Source: Arhodomonas sp051195215 (GTDB lineage: Bacteria; Pseudomonadota; Gammaproteobacteria; Nitrococcales; Nitrococcaceae). From it: a stretch of 64,000 nt of DNA. How positions within the stretch are numbered: position 1 is the stretch's first letter; every line of letters begins with the position of its first letter. The position numbers were made by a program, and so were the translations under genes. Shown here piece by piece: positions 26,020 to 35,896 of the stretch. The stretch spans positions 1 through 64,000 of the forward strand of contig NZ_JBNAZM010000005.1 of the NCBI RefSeq assembly GCF_051195215.1. Direction: 5' to 3'. The notes beneath the pieces were generated by a model. The model saw only the letters and a program-made list of their open reading frames with translations. It was not told where the DNA came from and searched no databases.

Positions 26020-26775
26020 TCAGGCGACCGCGCAGCGACGCTGGCGAACCGCCTCGAAAACCATCACACCCGTGGCCACTGAGACATTGAGGCTCTCCAC
26101 GTCACCGGCCATGGGAATGCACACGAGCGCATCGCAGGCCTCGCGGGTGAGACGGCGCAAGCCAGTGCCCTCAGCGCCCAGGACGACCGCCAGCGGCCCG
26201 GTGAGGTCGCTCTCATAGAGCGTGGCCTCGGCGGCGTCGGCCGCCCCGACGAGCCAGATACCCCGCGCGCGCAGCGCGCGCAGCGTGCGCGCGAGGTTGG
26301 TGACCTGAAAGAACGGCACACGGCCGGCGGCGCCGGCGGCCACCTTGTGTACCACGGGCGTGAGCCCCGCCGCCCGATCCCGCGGTGCGATCACCGCGTG
26401 CACGCCCGCCGCTTCGGCGGTGCGCAGGCAGGCGCCGAGATTGTGAGGATCCTGCACCTGATCCAGCACGAGCAGTAGCGGCGGTTCCGCGAGGTCGTCG
26501 AGGCGCTCGCCGAGCTCGTCGTCGCCACGGGGTTGCGCCCCCCGATAACGGACCACCACACCCTGGTGTGCACCGCCGTCGGCAAGGCGGTCGAGCGTGC
26601 GGCGGTCGGCGGAGTGCACCGGGCAATCGAGCTGCGAGAGCTGCTCGCGCAACCGGCGCATACGTGCGTCGCGGCGCCGTGCATCCACCCACGCCTCGAC
26701 GACACGGGAAGGCTCGTAGCGAAGCGCCGCACGGACGGCGTGCTGACCGAACAGCACACTCTCCGGTGCGCTCAT
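26020..26775 (-). CDS. rlmB: 23S rRNA 2'-O-ribose methyltransferase RlmB
   Basis: A 251-residue SPOUT (TrmH-type) enzyme that methylates G2251 of 23S rRNA. An N-terminal substrate-binding domain covers residues ~5-80. The knotted SAM-binding domain has the three SpoU motifs: NLGACLRTAEAAG, VVLGAEGTGL and IPMAGDVESLNVSVAT. Its start overlaps the rnr stop by four bases, the usual rnr-rlmB order. Confidence 0.96.
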   Translation of the reverse strand: MSAPESVLFGQHAVRAALRYEPSRVVEAWVDARRRDARMRRLREQLSQLDCPVHSADRRTLDRLADGGAHQGVVVRYRGAQPRGDDELGERLDDLAEPPLLLVLDQVQDPHNLGACLRTAEAAGVHAVIAPRDRAAGLTPVVHKVAAGAAGRVPFFQVTNLARTLRALRARGIWLVGAADAAEATLYESDLTGPLAVVLGAEGTGLRRLTREACDALVCIPMAGDVESLNVSVATGVMVFEAVRQRRCAVA

Positions 26776-29087
26776 CGCTGCCCTCCGCGGCGGCCACGAC
26801 CGCGTTGGCGCTGTCGTTGACCGCTCTTGCCCTTCTTCTGCTGACGGCGGCCACTGCCACGTCGGCGCGTGCCGTCCTCCATCAGCTCACCGTTGGCGTC
26901 CAGCGGATGGGCAATGGGCTCGAAGTCGATCTTGCGCTCGTCGATGTCCACCCGCGCGACGCGCACGCGGATGCGGTCGGTGAGACGATACTCCTTGCCG
27001 GTGCGTTCGCCGGTCAGGCGGTGGCCGATGGGGTCGAAGTGGAAGAAATCGCTCTCGAGATTCGTGATGTGGATGAGACCGTCCACGTAGACATTGTCGA
27101 GCTCAACGAACAGGCCGAACCCGGTAACGCCACTGACCACGCCGGTGAACTCGTCGCCGACATGGGCGGACATGTAACGGCACTTCAGTGTCATTTCGGC
27201 GTCGCGACTCGCCTCCTCGGCCCGACGGTCGGTCATCGAGCAATGCTCACCCAGGGTGACGAGCTCGTCGTGGCTGTAGCCGAACTCCCCGGGCTTGCCG
27301 CCGTTGAGGGTGTGCTTGATCGCACGGTGGACCACCAGGTCCGGGTAACGGCGTATCGGCGAGGTGAAGTGCGTATAGGCATCCAGCGCGAGGCCGAAAT
27401 GCCCATCATTGCCGGGGCGATAGTCGGCAGCCATCATCGAGCGGAGTAACACGGTCTCGATGAGATGACGGTCCGGGCGCTTGTGCACACGCTGCATCAG
27501 CCGCGCGTAGTCCTTGGGGCTCGGCTTGTCACCGCCCTCCAGGCGCAAGCCGGTCTGGGCGAGGAACTGGCGCAGGTTGTCCAGCCGCTCGGCATTGGGC
27601 CGCTCGTGCACGCGGAAGAGCGCAGGCACCCGCTTGCGCTCGAGGAAACGGGCGGCGGCGACGTTGGCGCGCACCATGCACTCCTCGATGAGCTTGTGGG
27701 CGTCGTGACGCTCGGTGGGCCGCACCGCGGCGATCTGGCCCTGCTCGTCGAACTCCAGCTCCGTCTCCGTCGTCTCGAAGTCGATGGCGCCGCGGCGCTC
27801 CCGGTCCTTGCGCAGGGCGCGGTATAGCGCGAAGAGGTTGTCCACGTGCTTGAGCACGCCGCGGTAGCGCCTGCGCACGCCCGGATCCCGATCGATATGG
27901 ATGGCCTTGGCCTCGTCGTAGGTCAACCGCGCCGAGGAGCGCATGACACCCTCGTAGAACCGCGAGCGGCGCAGCTTGCCCTCGCGGCTGATCTGCATCT
28001 CGCAGACCATGCACAGGCGGTCGACCTTCGGGTTGAGCGAGCACAGGCCGTTGGAGAGCACCTCCGGCAGCATGGGCACGACGCTGCGCGGGAAGTACAC
28101 GGAGTTCCCGCGTTCGCTGGCCTCGCGGTCCAGTGGCGAGCCGGGCTGGACGTAGTGCGCGACGTCGGCGATGGCGACCAGCAGCTTCCAGCCGTTCGTG
28201 GTGGGCTCGCAGTAGACGGCGTCGTCGAAATCCCGTGCGTCCGGCCCGTCGATGGTCACCAGCGGCACGCGCCGCAAGTCTTCGCGCCCGCGCTTGGCCG
28301 CTGCCGGCACTTTGTCCCCGAACGTAGCGGCCTCGGTCTCCACTTCCGCCGGCCATTCCACGGGAATGCTGTGCACACGGGCGGCCACGTCGATCTCGCT
28401 GCCGGCGGGGATGTTGCGCCCCACCACCTCGATGACGCGGCCAATGGGCTGGCGTCGGCGGGTGGGCTGGTTGAGCAGCTCCGCGACCACCAGATCGCCG
28501 TTGTCGGCACCGGCCTGGTCCGCGGGCGGGATGATCACGTCCTGGTGAATGCGTTTGTTGTCCGGCACCAGGAAGCCGACACCGCTCTCGGAGAAGAAGC
28601 GTCCGGCGACCGTGCGGTTCGCCCGCTCGATGACCTCCACGATCTCCCCTTCGGGTCGGTCCTGGCGATCCATACCGACGATGCGCACCACCGCGCGGTC
28701 GCCGTGGAGGAGATTGCGCATTTCCCGCGGTGACAGGAAAACTTCCTGGCCCCCCAGGTCCGGGCGTAACACGCCCCAGCCCTCGGGCCCCGACCGTACG
28801 CGCCCGCGCACGAGATCCTCGTTGTCCACCACGAGATAGCCGTTGCGGCGGTTACGTACCACCTGGCCGTCGCGCTCCATCGCGCGCAGGCGCCGTCGCA
28901 GGCCTTCCAGCGCATCGTCGTCACTCAAGCCGAAGAGCTCCGCGAGCTCTCCCCGTGACAACGGTCGCGCGTTCTCCTCCAGTTGAGCGAGGATGAACTC
29001 GCGACTCGGGACCGGATTCTCGTATTTGCGTTGCTCGCGCTCCAGATACGGATCGGTACCCGGCTGGTTCTTGCGCTTTCGTGCCAT
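26772..29087 (-). CDS. rnr: ribonuclease R
   Basis: A 771-residue 3'-5' exoribonuclease that degrades structured RNA. An N-terminal winged-helix segment (about 25-90) is followed by two cold-shock domains, the RNB catalytic domain with its Asp-rich motif (TIDGPDARDFDDAVY), an S1 domain and a basic tail rich in Arg, Lys and Gly (RRRGSGRRQQKKGK). The start at 29087 is chosen for the basic MARKRKN beginning; the open frame continues upstream to 29165 without family similarity. Confidence 0.96.
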   Translation of the reverse strand: MARKRKNQPGTDPYLEREQRKYENPVPSREFILAQLEENARPLSRGELAELFGLSDDDALEGLRRRLRAMERDGQVVRNRRNGYLVVDNEDLVRGRVRSGPEGWGVLRPDLGGQEVFLSPREMRNLLHGDRAVVRIVGMDRQDRPEGEIVEVIERANRTVAGRFFSESGVGFLVPDNKRIHQDVIIPPADQAGADNGDLVVAELLNQPTRRRQPIGRVIEVVGRNIPAGSEIDVAARVHSIPVEWPAEVETEAATFGDKVPAAAKRGREDLRRVPLVTIDGPDARDFDDAVYCEPTTNGWKLLVAIADVAHYVQPGSPLDREASERGNSVYFPRSVVPMLPEVLSNGLCSLNPKVDRLCMVCEMQISREGKLRRSRFYEGVMRSSARLTYDEAKAIHIDRDPGVRRRYRGVLKHVDNLFALYRALRKDRERRGAIDFETTETELEFDEQGQIAAVRPTERHDAHKLIEECMVRANVAAARFLERKRVPALFRVHERPNAERLDNLRQFLAQTGLRLEGGDKPSPKDYARLMQRVHKRPDRHLIETVLLRSMMAADYRPGNDGHFGLALDAYTHFTSPIRRYPDLVVHRAIKHTLNGGKPGEFGYSHDELVTLGEHCSMTDRRAEEASRDAEMTLKCRYMSAHVGDEFTGVVSGVTGFGLFVELDNVYVDGLIHITNLESDFFHFDPIGHRLTGERTGKEYRLTDRIRVRVARVDIDERKIDFEPIAHPLDANGELMEDGTRRRGSGRRQQKKGKSGQRQRQRGRGRRGGQR

Positions 29088-29172
29088 GCGGCGTTGTCCT
29101 GTTGCTGTTTGTGCGACGCGGGCGCCAAAGCCCTCAGCATACGTGATCGTGTGCGCGCTGTGCACACAGGCG

Positions 29173-29201
29173 TTGACAGGCCTCGAGTCCGCCGGTACTC
29201 T
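29173..29201 (+). promoter_or_regulatory. sigma-70 promoter of tRNA-Leu
   Basis: A perfect -35 TTGACA (29173-29178), a 17-base spacer and a -10 TACTCT (29196-29201) lie about 40 bases before the tRNA. An inverted repeat (GTGTGC/GCACAC) sits just upstream. Confidence 0.75.
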
Positions 29202-29242
29202 TTGCGCCGCTGTTACGGGGCACGCCCCGGGACAGCGGACAA

Positions 29243-29329
29243 GCCGAGGTGGCGGAATTGGTAGACGCGCTAGCTTCAGGTGCTAGTGGGGGGAACCCCG
29301 TGGAGGTTCAAGTCCTCTCCTCGGCACCA
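29243..29329 (+). tRNA. tRNA-Leu (anticodon CAG)
   Basis: An 87-base class II tRNA with the long variable arm of leucine tRNAs. The anticodon stem encloses the loop TTCAGGT, giving CAG. The T arm GGTTCAAGTCC and an encoded CCA end are present. It is on the + strand between the minus-strand rnr and purA blocks. Confidence 0.96.
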
Positions 29330-29338
29330 GATTCCGCG

Positions 29339-29370
29339 AAAAAGGGCGGGCCTTCGGGTCCGCCCTTTTT
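29339..29370. terminator. bidirectional terminator after tRNA-Leu
   Basis: AAAAAGGGCGG... pairs with ...CCGCCCTTTTT around a TTCG loop, giving a T run on both strands. It separates the convergent tRNA-Leu and purA transcripts. Confidence 0.9.
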
Positions 29371-29438
29371 CGTTTCCGGCAACGCTACCGGCCTGGTACG
29401 GCAGCGCCGGGGCGGCAGCATGCCGCCCCGCGCACGGA

Positions 29439-30734
29439 TCACACATCGAACGGGTTGCGCAACACGATGGTGTCGTTGCGCTCCGCGCCGGTGGAGATGA
29501 TGTCCACCGGAACGCCTACCAGCTCCTCGATCTTCTTCAGGTAGTCCCTTGCCGCCTCCGGTAGGTCCTCGAAGGCGCGCACTCCCACCGTGGAGCACCG
29601 CCACCCGGGCATTTCCACGTACTCGGGCTCGCATTCGGCAACCGCCTCGGCGCCCGAGGGCAGCGCCGACCAGGTCCGCTCGCCGCTGCGGTAACCCACG
29701 CAGATTCGCAGGCTGTCGAGCTCGTCGAGGACGTCCAGCTTCGTCATGCAAAGCCCGGAGAAGCTGTTGATCTGCACCGCACGGCGCATGGCCACGGCGT
29801 CGAACCAGCCGCAGCGCCTCGGGCGGCCGGTGGTTGCACCGAACTCCTGCCCGCGGCGGGCGAGGTGCTCCCCGAGCTCGTCGAACAGCTCGGTAGGAAA
29901 CGGCCCGGCGCCGACGCGGGTGGTATAGGCCTTGGTGATACCGAGCACGTAGTCGATATCCCGCGGGCCGACACCGGTACCGGTGGCCGCCGCCCCGGCG
30001 GTCGTATTCGAGGAGGTCACGAACGGATACGTCCCGTGATCGATGTCGAGCAACGTGCCCTGGGCCCCTTCGAAGAGGATGTTGTCCCCGGCGGCGCGGC
30101 GCTCGTGCAGCCACGCACCGACGTCCGCGACCATCGGGCGCAACGCCTCGGCATGGGCGAGGCACTCCTCCTGGATGCGCTGAAAGTCCTGCGCGGGCTC
30201 GCCGAAATAGTGCTGCAGAACGAAGTTGTGGTAGTCCAGCAGCTCACCGAGTTTCGAGGCGAGCCGCTCACGGTGGAAAAGGTCTCCCACGCGCAGGCCC
30301 CGGCGTGCCACCTTGTCCTCGTAAGCCGGCCCGATGCCGCGGCCGGTGGTGCCGATGGCCGCTTTGCCCTTGGCGCGCTCGCGCGCCTGGTCGAGCGCCA
30401 CGTGGGACGGAAGGATAACGGGGCAGGCGGGGCTTACTCGCAGACGCTCCCGGGCCGGCACACCGCGGGATTCGAGCTCGGTGACCTCGTCCATGAGTGC
30501 CGACGGCGACAGCACGACGCCGTTGCCGATCACGCAGAGCACGTCACTGCGCAGGATGCCGGAGGGGATCAGGTGGAGAACCGTCTTCTCACCGTCGATC
30601 ACCAGGGTATGACCGGCGTTGTGACCGCCCTGAAAACGCGCCACCGCCGACGCCCGCTCGGTGAGCAGGTCCACGACCTTGCCCTTGCCCTCGTCGCCCC
30701 ACTGGGAGCCGACCACCACGACACTCTTGCCCAT
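29439..30734 (-). CDS. purA: adenylosuccinate synthetase
   Basis: A 431-residue GTP-dependent enzyme that joins IMP and aspartate in AMP synthesis. The GTP loop GDEGKGK and the following HNAGHT are near residues 13-40; the IMP-binding TTGRGIGP and the TRVGAGPFPTE stretch are present. The start at 30734 (MGKSVVVVGSQWGDEGKGK) matches the family; the frame is open far upstream without similarity. It closes the hfq-hflX-hflKC-hisZ-purA cluster. Confidence 0.97.
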   Translation of the reverse strand: MGKSVVVVGSQWGDEGKGKVVDLLTERASAVARFQGGHNAGHTLVIDGEKTVLHLIPSGILRSDVLCVIGNGVVLSPSALMDEVTELESRGVPARERLRVSPACPVILPSHVALDQARERAKGKAAIGTTGRGIGPAYEDKVARRGLRVGDLFHRERLASKLGELLDYHNFVLQHYFGEPAQDFQRIQEECLAHAEALRPMVADVGAWLHERRAAGDNILFEGAQGTLLDIDHGTYPFVTSSNTTAGAAATGTGVGPRDIDYVLGITKAYTTRVGAGPFPTELFDELGEHLARRGQEFGATTGRPRRCGWFDAVAMRRAVQINSFSGLCMTKLDVLDELDSLRICVGYRSGERTWSALPSGAEAVAECEPEYVEMPGWRCSTVGVRAFEDLPEAARDYLKKIEELVGVPVDIISTGAERNDTIVLRNPFDV

Positions 30735-30769
30735 CTTGACCCTTCCGTTCACTGTTGCCGCCGCTGGAG

Positions 30770-31972
30770 TCAGTCCAGCGGCCGTACCGTCCAGTCGTTG
30801 CCGTCCGCCACCAGGGTGCGATCGCAGCCCATAACCGCAGCCTGCTCCTCGTGACCGGGAAGCAGCCAGATCACGCGCTCGCCTGCCTCGCGCAGCGCCG
30901 CCACCCGGGCAAGCAGCGCCGGCGAGTCCCGCCAGGGCGCGCCGATCGCCGGGCGGGCACCGCTTTCCTCGTCGGCGGCAAGGCTCACCAGCATCTTGAG
31001 ATCCGCGCTGAAGCCCGTCGCCGAACGCGAGCGGCCGAACACCCGGCCGATCTCGTCGTAGCGGCCGCCCCGCGCGACCTCCTGGCTGTGGCCGGCAACG
31101 AACGCCGCAAAGACCACACCGGTGTGGTAGCGGTACCCGCGCAGCTCTCCCAGGTCGAAATGCACCGGCACCCGCGGCAACCAGCGCTGCAGGGCGCTGG
31201 CGATGGACCAGAGCTGGCGCAGCGCCGCGTGCACGTCCGGTGCCGCCTCGGCAAGGCATTCGTTGGCCTCGTTGAGCACTTCCACACCACCGGCGAGGCC
31301 GGCGAGGCGGGTGAGCATGCCCGCCACGGGCTCGGCGACCTCGTATTCGGCGACCAGCGCACGAATCTCGGCATCCGCCTTGCGTTGCAAGGCCTCCCAC
31401 AGCCGCGTCTCCGCCTCTTCCGGCAGCTCGGCCTGACGTGTCAGGCCGCGGAAGATACCGACGTGCCCGAGATCCAGATGCGGCGCCTCCACCCCGGCGA
31501 TGTGCAGGGTTTCGAGCATCAGCGCGATGATCTCGACGTCGCTCTCGACGCCGGCGTGTCCGTAGAGCTCTGCGCCCACCTGCAGGGGATTGCGGGAGCC
31601 TGTGAGCCCTTCCGGGCGCGTCTGCAGCACGGTGCCGGTATAGCACAGCCGGACGGGACACTCGCGGCGCAGTTGGTGGGCATCGATGCGCGCCGCCTGC
31701 GGGGTGATATCGGCACGCACCCCCATCATCCGTCCGGAGAGCTGATCGGTCAGCTTGAAGGTCTGCAGCTCCAGGTCGTGAGCGGCGCCGGTGAGCAGTG
31801 ATTCCAGGTACTCGATCGCCGGCGGCATGACGAACTCGTAGCCCCAGCGTTCATAGCAATCGAGAATACGCTGACGCACCCGCTCCAGCGCCATGGCCCG
31901 CGGCGGCAGCACCTCGTCCACCGCATCGGGCAGCAGCCAGCGGTCGTCGCGGCCAAAGGTCGGTTCGCTCAT
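30770..31972 (-). CDS. hisZ: ATP phosphoribosyltransferase regulatory subunit HisZ
   Basis: A 400-residue paralogue of histidyl-tRNA synthetase that pairs with a short HisG in the first step of histidine synthesis. The class II core is seen in RADITPQAARIDAH and GGRYDEIGR, but the anticodon-binding domain is absent. Presence of HisZ implies that the genome encodes the short form of HisG. It lies 35 bases upstream of purA on the same strand. Confidence 0.94.
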   Translation of the reverse strand: MSEPTFGRDDRWLLPDAVDEVLPPRAMALERVRQRILDCYERWGYEFVMPPAIEYLESLLTGAAHDLELQTFKLTDQLSGRMMGVRADITPQAARIDAHQLRRECPVRLCYTGTVLQTRPEGLTGSRNPLQVGAELYGHAGVESDVEIIALMLETLHIAGVEAPHLDLGHVGIFRGLTRQAELPEEAETRLWEALQRKADAEIRALVAEYEVAEPVAGMLTRLAGLAGGVEVLNEANECLAEAAPDVHAALRQLWSIASALQRWLPRVPVHFDLGELRGYRYHTGVVFAAFVAGHSQEVARGGRYDEIGRVFGRSRSATGFSADLKMLVSLAADEESGARPAIGAPWRDSPALLARVAALREAGERVIWLLPGHEEQAAVMGCDRTLVADGNDWTVRPLD

Positions 31973-32043
31973 GTCAGCCTCCCGGCCGTTCGCACCCGCG
32001 CAGCCGCCCCGGCGACGAGCGCCAGGGCGGCTGCGGGAGGACG

Positions 32044-32232
32044 CTATTGGCGTACCAGATAGAGAAGCGCCAGACCGGCGAGCATGCTCACGAACCCGGT
32101 CAGGCGCAGCGCGCGATCGTTCTGCTGAACGATCTGGAAGAGCACCCGGCGCATGGCCCCGGGGCTGAGAAACGGCATTATGCCCTCGATCACCAGCACC
32201 AGCGCCAGCGCGCTCATCAGATCATGCAGCAT
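32044..32232 (-). CDS. DUF2065 family small membrane protein
   Basis: A 62-residue protein with two membrane helices and the family start (LALVLVIEGIMPFLSPGAMR). Its place between hflC and hisZ/purA is the standard context of this YjeT-like family; function unknown. Confidence 0.88.
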   Translation of the reverse strand: MLHDLMSALALVLVIEGIMPFLSPGAMRRVLFQIVQQNDRALRLTGFVSMLAGLALLYLVRQ

Positions 32233-32270
32233 CGTTGGCCTCTGGTTGGCGGAAACAGCGCCTCTTGCCC

Positions 32271-33242
32271 TCAGCGGGCGTCCACGCTCCCCGCCTGTCC
32301 GCTGGATCTGCCCCTACTGGTGGTCTCCGGCACCTTCACACCGTCCCCAGGCACCTCGTCACTCGCCGGCATCGCGGCGCCGGCGGGTTCGTCGAAATAG
32401 CGGAAGAACCGGGAGTCCGGCGAGAGCACCAGCACGTCGTCCTTGCTGTCGAGGCTCTTCCGGTAGGCCTCCAGGCTACGGTAGAAGGCGTAGAAGCCGG
32501 TATCGCGCTGATACGCCTCGGCGTAGGTCTCGGTGGCACGGGCATCACCGGCACCGCGGATGCGTTCGGCGTCGCGCTCGGCTTCGGCGACGATCACCGT
32601 GCGCTGACGATCCGCCTCCGCGCGGATCCGCTCGGCGGCCTCGGCGCCTTCAGCCCGGAACTCGCGCGCTACACGCCCGCGTTCGGCGGCCATGCGCTGG
32701 TAGACGGATTCACTCACACTCTCCGGCAGGTCCACACGCTTCAATCGCACATCGACGACCTCGACGCCCAGGCTCGCCGCAGCCTCGGTGGCGCGACGCT
32801 GCAGCAGCCGGGTGATCTGGGCTCGGTCACCGGAGATGATGTCGCGGATCGTGCGCTTGCCGAACTCGTTGCGCAGCCCCTCCTGGACAATCTCGGAAAG
32901 ACGTAGATTCGCCCGCTCACTACTGCCCTGGACGGTGATGTAGAACTTACGCACATTGCCGATACGCCACTTCACGAACGCATCCACGATGAGGTTCTTC
33001 TTCTCCTGGGTGAGGAAGCGCTGGGGCTCCTGATCCAGAGTCTGCACCCGGGCGTCGAAATAGCGGACGTTGTTCACGAACGGGAGCTTGAAGTGCAGCC
33101 CCGGCTCGAGGTTGGAAGTGAGGATCTCACCCAGGCGGAACTTGATCGCGCGCTGGGTCTCGCGAACGGTGAACACCGACATGGAGCCGACCACCAGCGA
33201 AACCGCGATCAGGACGGCGACAATGGGCAGTGCGCGTCTCAT
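32271..33242 (-). CDS. hflC: HflC, membrane protease modulator
   Basis: A 323-residue prohibitin/SPFH protein with one N-terminal membrane segment (residues ~5-25) and a periplasmic body, which with HflK surrounds FtsH and limits its proteolysis. The SPFH domain covers about 20-190, followed by a long Ala/Glu/Arg-rich coiled coil (EGAEAAERIRAEADRQRTV). Its start overlaps the hflK stop. A Met one codon earlier (33245) is the alternative start. Confidence 0.95.
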   Translation of the reverse strand: MRRALPIVAVLIAVSLVVGSMSVFTVRETQRAIKFRLGEILTSNLEPGLHFKLPFVNNVRYFDARVQTLDQEPQRFLTQEKKNLIVDAFVKWRIGNVRKFYITVQGSSERANLRLSEIVQEGLRNEFGKRTIRDIISGDRAQITRLLQRRATEAAASLGVEVVDVRLKRVDLPESVSESVYQRMAAERGRVAREFRAEGAEAAERIRAEADRQRTVIVAEAERDAERIRGAGDARATETYAEAYQRDTGFYAFYRSLEAYRKSLDSKDDVLVLSPDSRFFRYFDEPAGAAMPASDEVPGDGVKVPETTSRGRSSGQAGSVDAR

Positions 33243-34459
33243 CAACGAACCTCCCGGGTACGCAGCCGGTTGTTGCTCCAGCTCTGGCCGCTGTCGCTGC
33301 TGGAGCTGGGCGTGGTCGAGCTGCCGCTCTTCTGATCGGAGCCGGTGGCTGCCTTGGCGTCATTTTGCCCCTGCCGCCCCTGCTGCATGAGCCGGTCGAC
33401 CGGCAGGTAGAGCAGCGACTGGCTCTCTTTGGCGTCGAGGAGGATTTTGCCGGTAGCCCCGAGCACAGTCTCCATGGTGTCGATATAGAGCCGCTCGCGC
33501 GTGACCTCGGGCGCCAACGCGTATTCCTTGGCCACCTGCGTGAAGCGCGAGGCCTCACCTTCGGCCCGGGCGATGACTTCCTGACGATAGCCCTCGGCCT
33601 CCTCGCGGATGCGCGCCGCCTGACCCTGGGCCTGCGGGATCACCTCGTTGCGATAGGCCTGCGCATGGTTGATCAGCCGCAGGCGATCCTCGCGCGCCTT
33701 GATCGCGTCGGCGAAGGCACCCTGTACCTGCTCGGGTGGCTGGACGTCCTGTACCGCCACCTCCACCAACCGGATGCCGGCCTGGTAGTTCTCAAGCGTG
33801 TTCTCGATAAGCGTTCGGGTCTGCTCGCGCACCTCCGCCCGGCCCTCGGTGAGAATGAAATCGAGCTCGTGTTTGCCCACCGTCTCTCGCAGTGCCGACT
33901 CGGTGAGCGACTTCAGCGTCTGGCCGGGCTCGCGGAAGTTGAAGATGTAGGCCGCCGGGTCACCAACCTCGTACTGCACCGCCAGGCGCATGTTCACGAT
34001 GTTCTCATCCTGGGTGAGCATGAGCGCCTCGGAGGGCACCGTACGCGTGTTATTGGCGGTGAGCGCCTCGTAGCCCACGGTGATGCGCCGGCGCTCGGAG
34101 ACCTGGACCTGCTCCACCTCACCCACGGGGTAGGGCATATGCCAGTGCGGCCCCGGCCCGGTGGTCGCCACGTGCCGGCCGAACCACAGCTCCACACCGC
34201 GCCAACCAGCGTCGACGATGTAGATACCCGAGGCAAGCCAGCCGAGCACGATTACCACGAGAATCACGGCGATGCCCGTTGGCCCGAAACCTCCTATGCC
34301 GCCGTTGCCGCCCCCTCCGCCGCCGGAACGGCCGCCAAACAGAGCATTGAGGCGGTCCTTGGCCCGCCGCAGCAACTCGTCGAGATCCGGTGGACCCTGG
34401 TTCTTGCCGCCACCGCTCCACGGATCCCGGTTGTTACCCCCGGGGTCATTCCAGGACAT
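33242..34459 (-). CDS. hflK: HflK, membrane protease modulator
   Basis: A 405-residue partner of HflC. A Gly-rich cytoplasmic N-terminus (RSGGGGGGNGGIGG near 45-60) precedes one membrane helix (about 62-84), the SPFH domain with YIVDAGWRGVELWFGR, and a coiled coil rich in Gln, Ala and Arg. The C-terminus is Ser/Gln-rich and low in complexity. Confidence 0.95.
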   Translation of the reverse strand: MSWNDPGGNNRDPWSGGGKNQGPPDLDELLRRAKDRLNALFGGRSGGGGGGNGGIGGFGPTGIAVILVVIVLGWLASGIYIVDAGWRGVELWFGRHVATTGPGPHWHMPYPVGEVEQVQVSERRRITVGYEALTANNTRTVPSEALMLTQDENIVNMRLAVQYEVGDPAAYIFNFREPGQTLKSLTESALRETVGKHELDFILTEGRAEVREQTRTLIENTLENYQAGIRLVEVAVQDVQPPEQVQGAFADAIKAREDRLRLINHAQAYRNEVIPQAQGQAARIREEAEGYRQEVIARAEGEASRFTQVAKEYALAPEVTRERLYIDTMETVLGATGKILLDAKESQSLLYLPVDRLMQQGRQGQNDAKAATGSDQKSGSSTTPSSSSDSGQSWSNNRLRTREVR

Positions 34460-34555
34460 TGCGTTCGCTCTCCCGATTGGACATGAGTGCCCGCTGGCCG
34501 GCCTTCGGCCCAGCCGCGGATTCTAATGAGGCGTGTGAGCGCGCCGCAAGACGCG

Positions 34556-35896
34556 TCACAGGTACTCTATGCTAGTGGGCAGACCTTCGTGGCGTTGCAG
34601 CCGCTCGAGTTCGCGCTGCGGCAGGCTCACCTCCATGAGACAGTCGCCATTGTCGAGCACGCGCTCGTGGAGCACGTCACCGCTCTGATAAAGCCGCGCC
34701 CGCAGACGGCCCTGGCTCGGCGCCAGGCGCAAGCGCCCGTGGGCACGCCGTTCACCAACGCACTCTGCCACGGCTTCGAGCAATACATCGAGCCCCTCGC
34801 CCGTCGCCGCCGACAGCCAGACCGCCTGCACGCGTCCGTGATCGTCACGCACTACACGTGGCGGCTGATCGAGAAGATCAATCTTGTTATAGACCCGCAG
34901 CACCGGCACTTCACTCGCACCGATCTCTGCAAGCACCTCCTCGACCTCCTCGCCCTGCTCATCACGGGTCGAGGCGCTGGCATCGACGACGTGTAACAGC
35001 AGGTCCGCCTCCACCACCTCTTCCAGCGTGGAGCGGAACGCGGCGACGAGCTGGTGGGGCAGATCGCTGATGAACCCGACGGTATCGGCGAACACCGCTG
35101 GCTCGGCGCCGGGCAGCTCGATTCGCCGCAGCGTGGTATCCAGGGTCGCGAACAGCTGGTCCGCGGCAAACACCTCGGAGGCGGCGAGGCGATTGAACAG
35201 CGTCGACTTGCCGGCGTTGGTGTAGCCCACCAGGGAGACGGCCGGCAGGTCACGCTTGCGTCGCGACTGCCGCCCCTGGTGACGCTGGCGACGCACGCGC
35301 TCGAGGCGTTTTTCAAGCTGCTTGATGCGCTGGCCGAGCATGCGCCGGTCCATCTCCAGCTGGGTTTCACCGGGACCACGCAGGCCGATACCGCCTTTCT
35401 GCCGCTCCAGGTGACTCCACCCGCGCACGAGACGGCTGGCAATGTGGCGCAGCTGAGCGAGCTCGACCTGGAGCTTGCCTTCGTGCGTGCGGGCCCGCTG
35501 GGCGAAGATATCGAGGATCAGCCCGGTGCGATCGAGCACCCGGCAACCGAGCTCGCGCTCGAGGTTGCGCTCCTGGGCGGGGGTAAGGAAATGGTTGACC
35601 AAGACCAGGTCGGCGCCTGCCGACTGCAGGCGTTCGCGCAGCTCCTCGACCTTACCCCGGCCGAGAAAGAAGCGCGCATCGGGCTTGTCACGCCGATTGA
35701 TCAGACGATCAACGACCTCGGCCCCCGCGGATTCCGCGAGGGCCGCCAACTCTTCCAGCGCCGACCTGCAGTCGGCGCGCCCGTCATCGAGCTGAACCAG
35801 GGCGGCGCGCTCGCCACCGCCCGGGCGCTCGAACAGCTGTGCCGGAGCGGTCGTGGTCACGCGGTCACTGGTTGCCGGTTTCCGCTGCGTGCTCAT
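34556..35896 (-). CDS. hflX: GTPase HflX
   Basis: A 446-residue Obg-like GTPase that binds the 50S subunit and rescues or splits stalled ribosomes under stress. The N-terminal domain (about 20-190) ends with a coiled-coil with RGPGETQLEMDRR. The G domain has G1 VGYTNAGKST, G3 DTVGF and G4 NKID. It overlaps the end of hfq by 32 bases, in the usual hfq-hflX order. Confidence 0.96.
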   Translation of the reverse strand: MSTQRKPATSDRVTTTAPAQLFERPGGGERAALVQLDDGRADCRSALEELAALAESAGAEVVDRLINRRDKPDARFFLGRGKVEELRERLQSAGADLVLVNHFLTPAQERNLERELGCRVLDRTGLILDIFAQRARTHEGKLQVELAQLRHIASRLVRGWSHLERQKGGIGLRGPGETQLEMDRRMLGQRIKQLEKRLERVRRQRHQGRQSRRKRDLPAVSLVGYTNAGKSTLFNRLAASEVFAADQLFATLDTTLRRIELPGAEPAVFADTVGFISDLPHQLVAAFRSTLEEVVEADLLLHVVDASASTRDEQGEEVEEVLAEIGASEVPVLRVYNKIDLLDQPPRVVRDDHGRVQAVWLSAATGEGLDVLLEAVAECVGERRAHGRLRLAPSQGRLRARLYQSGDVLHERVLDNGDCLMEVSLPQRELERLQRHEGLPTSIEYL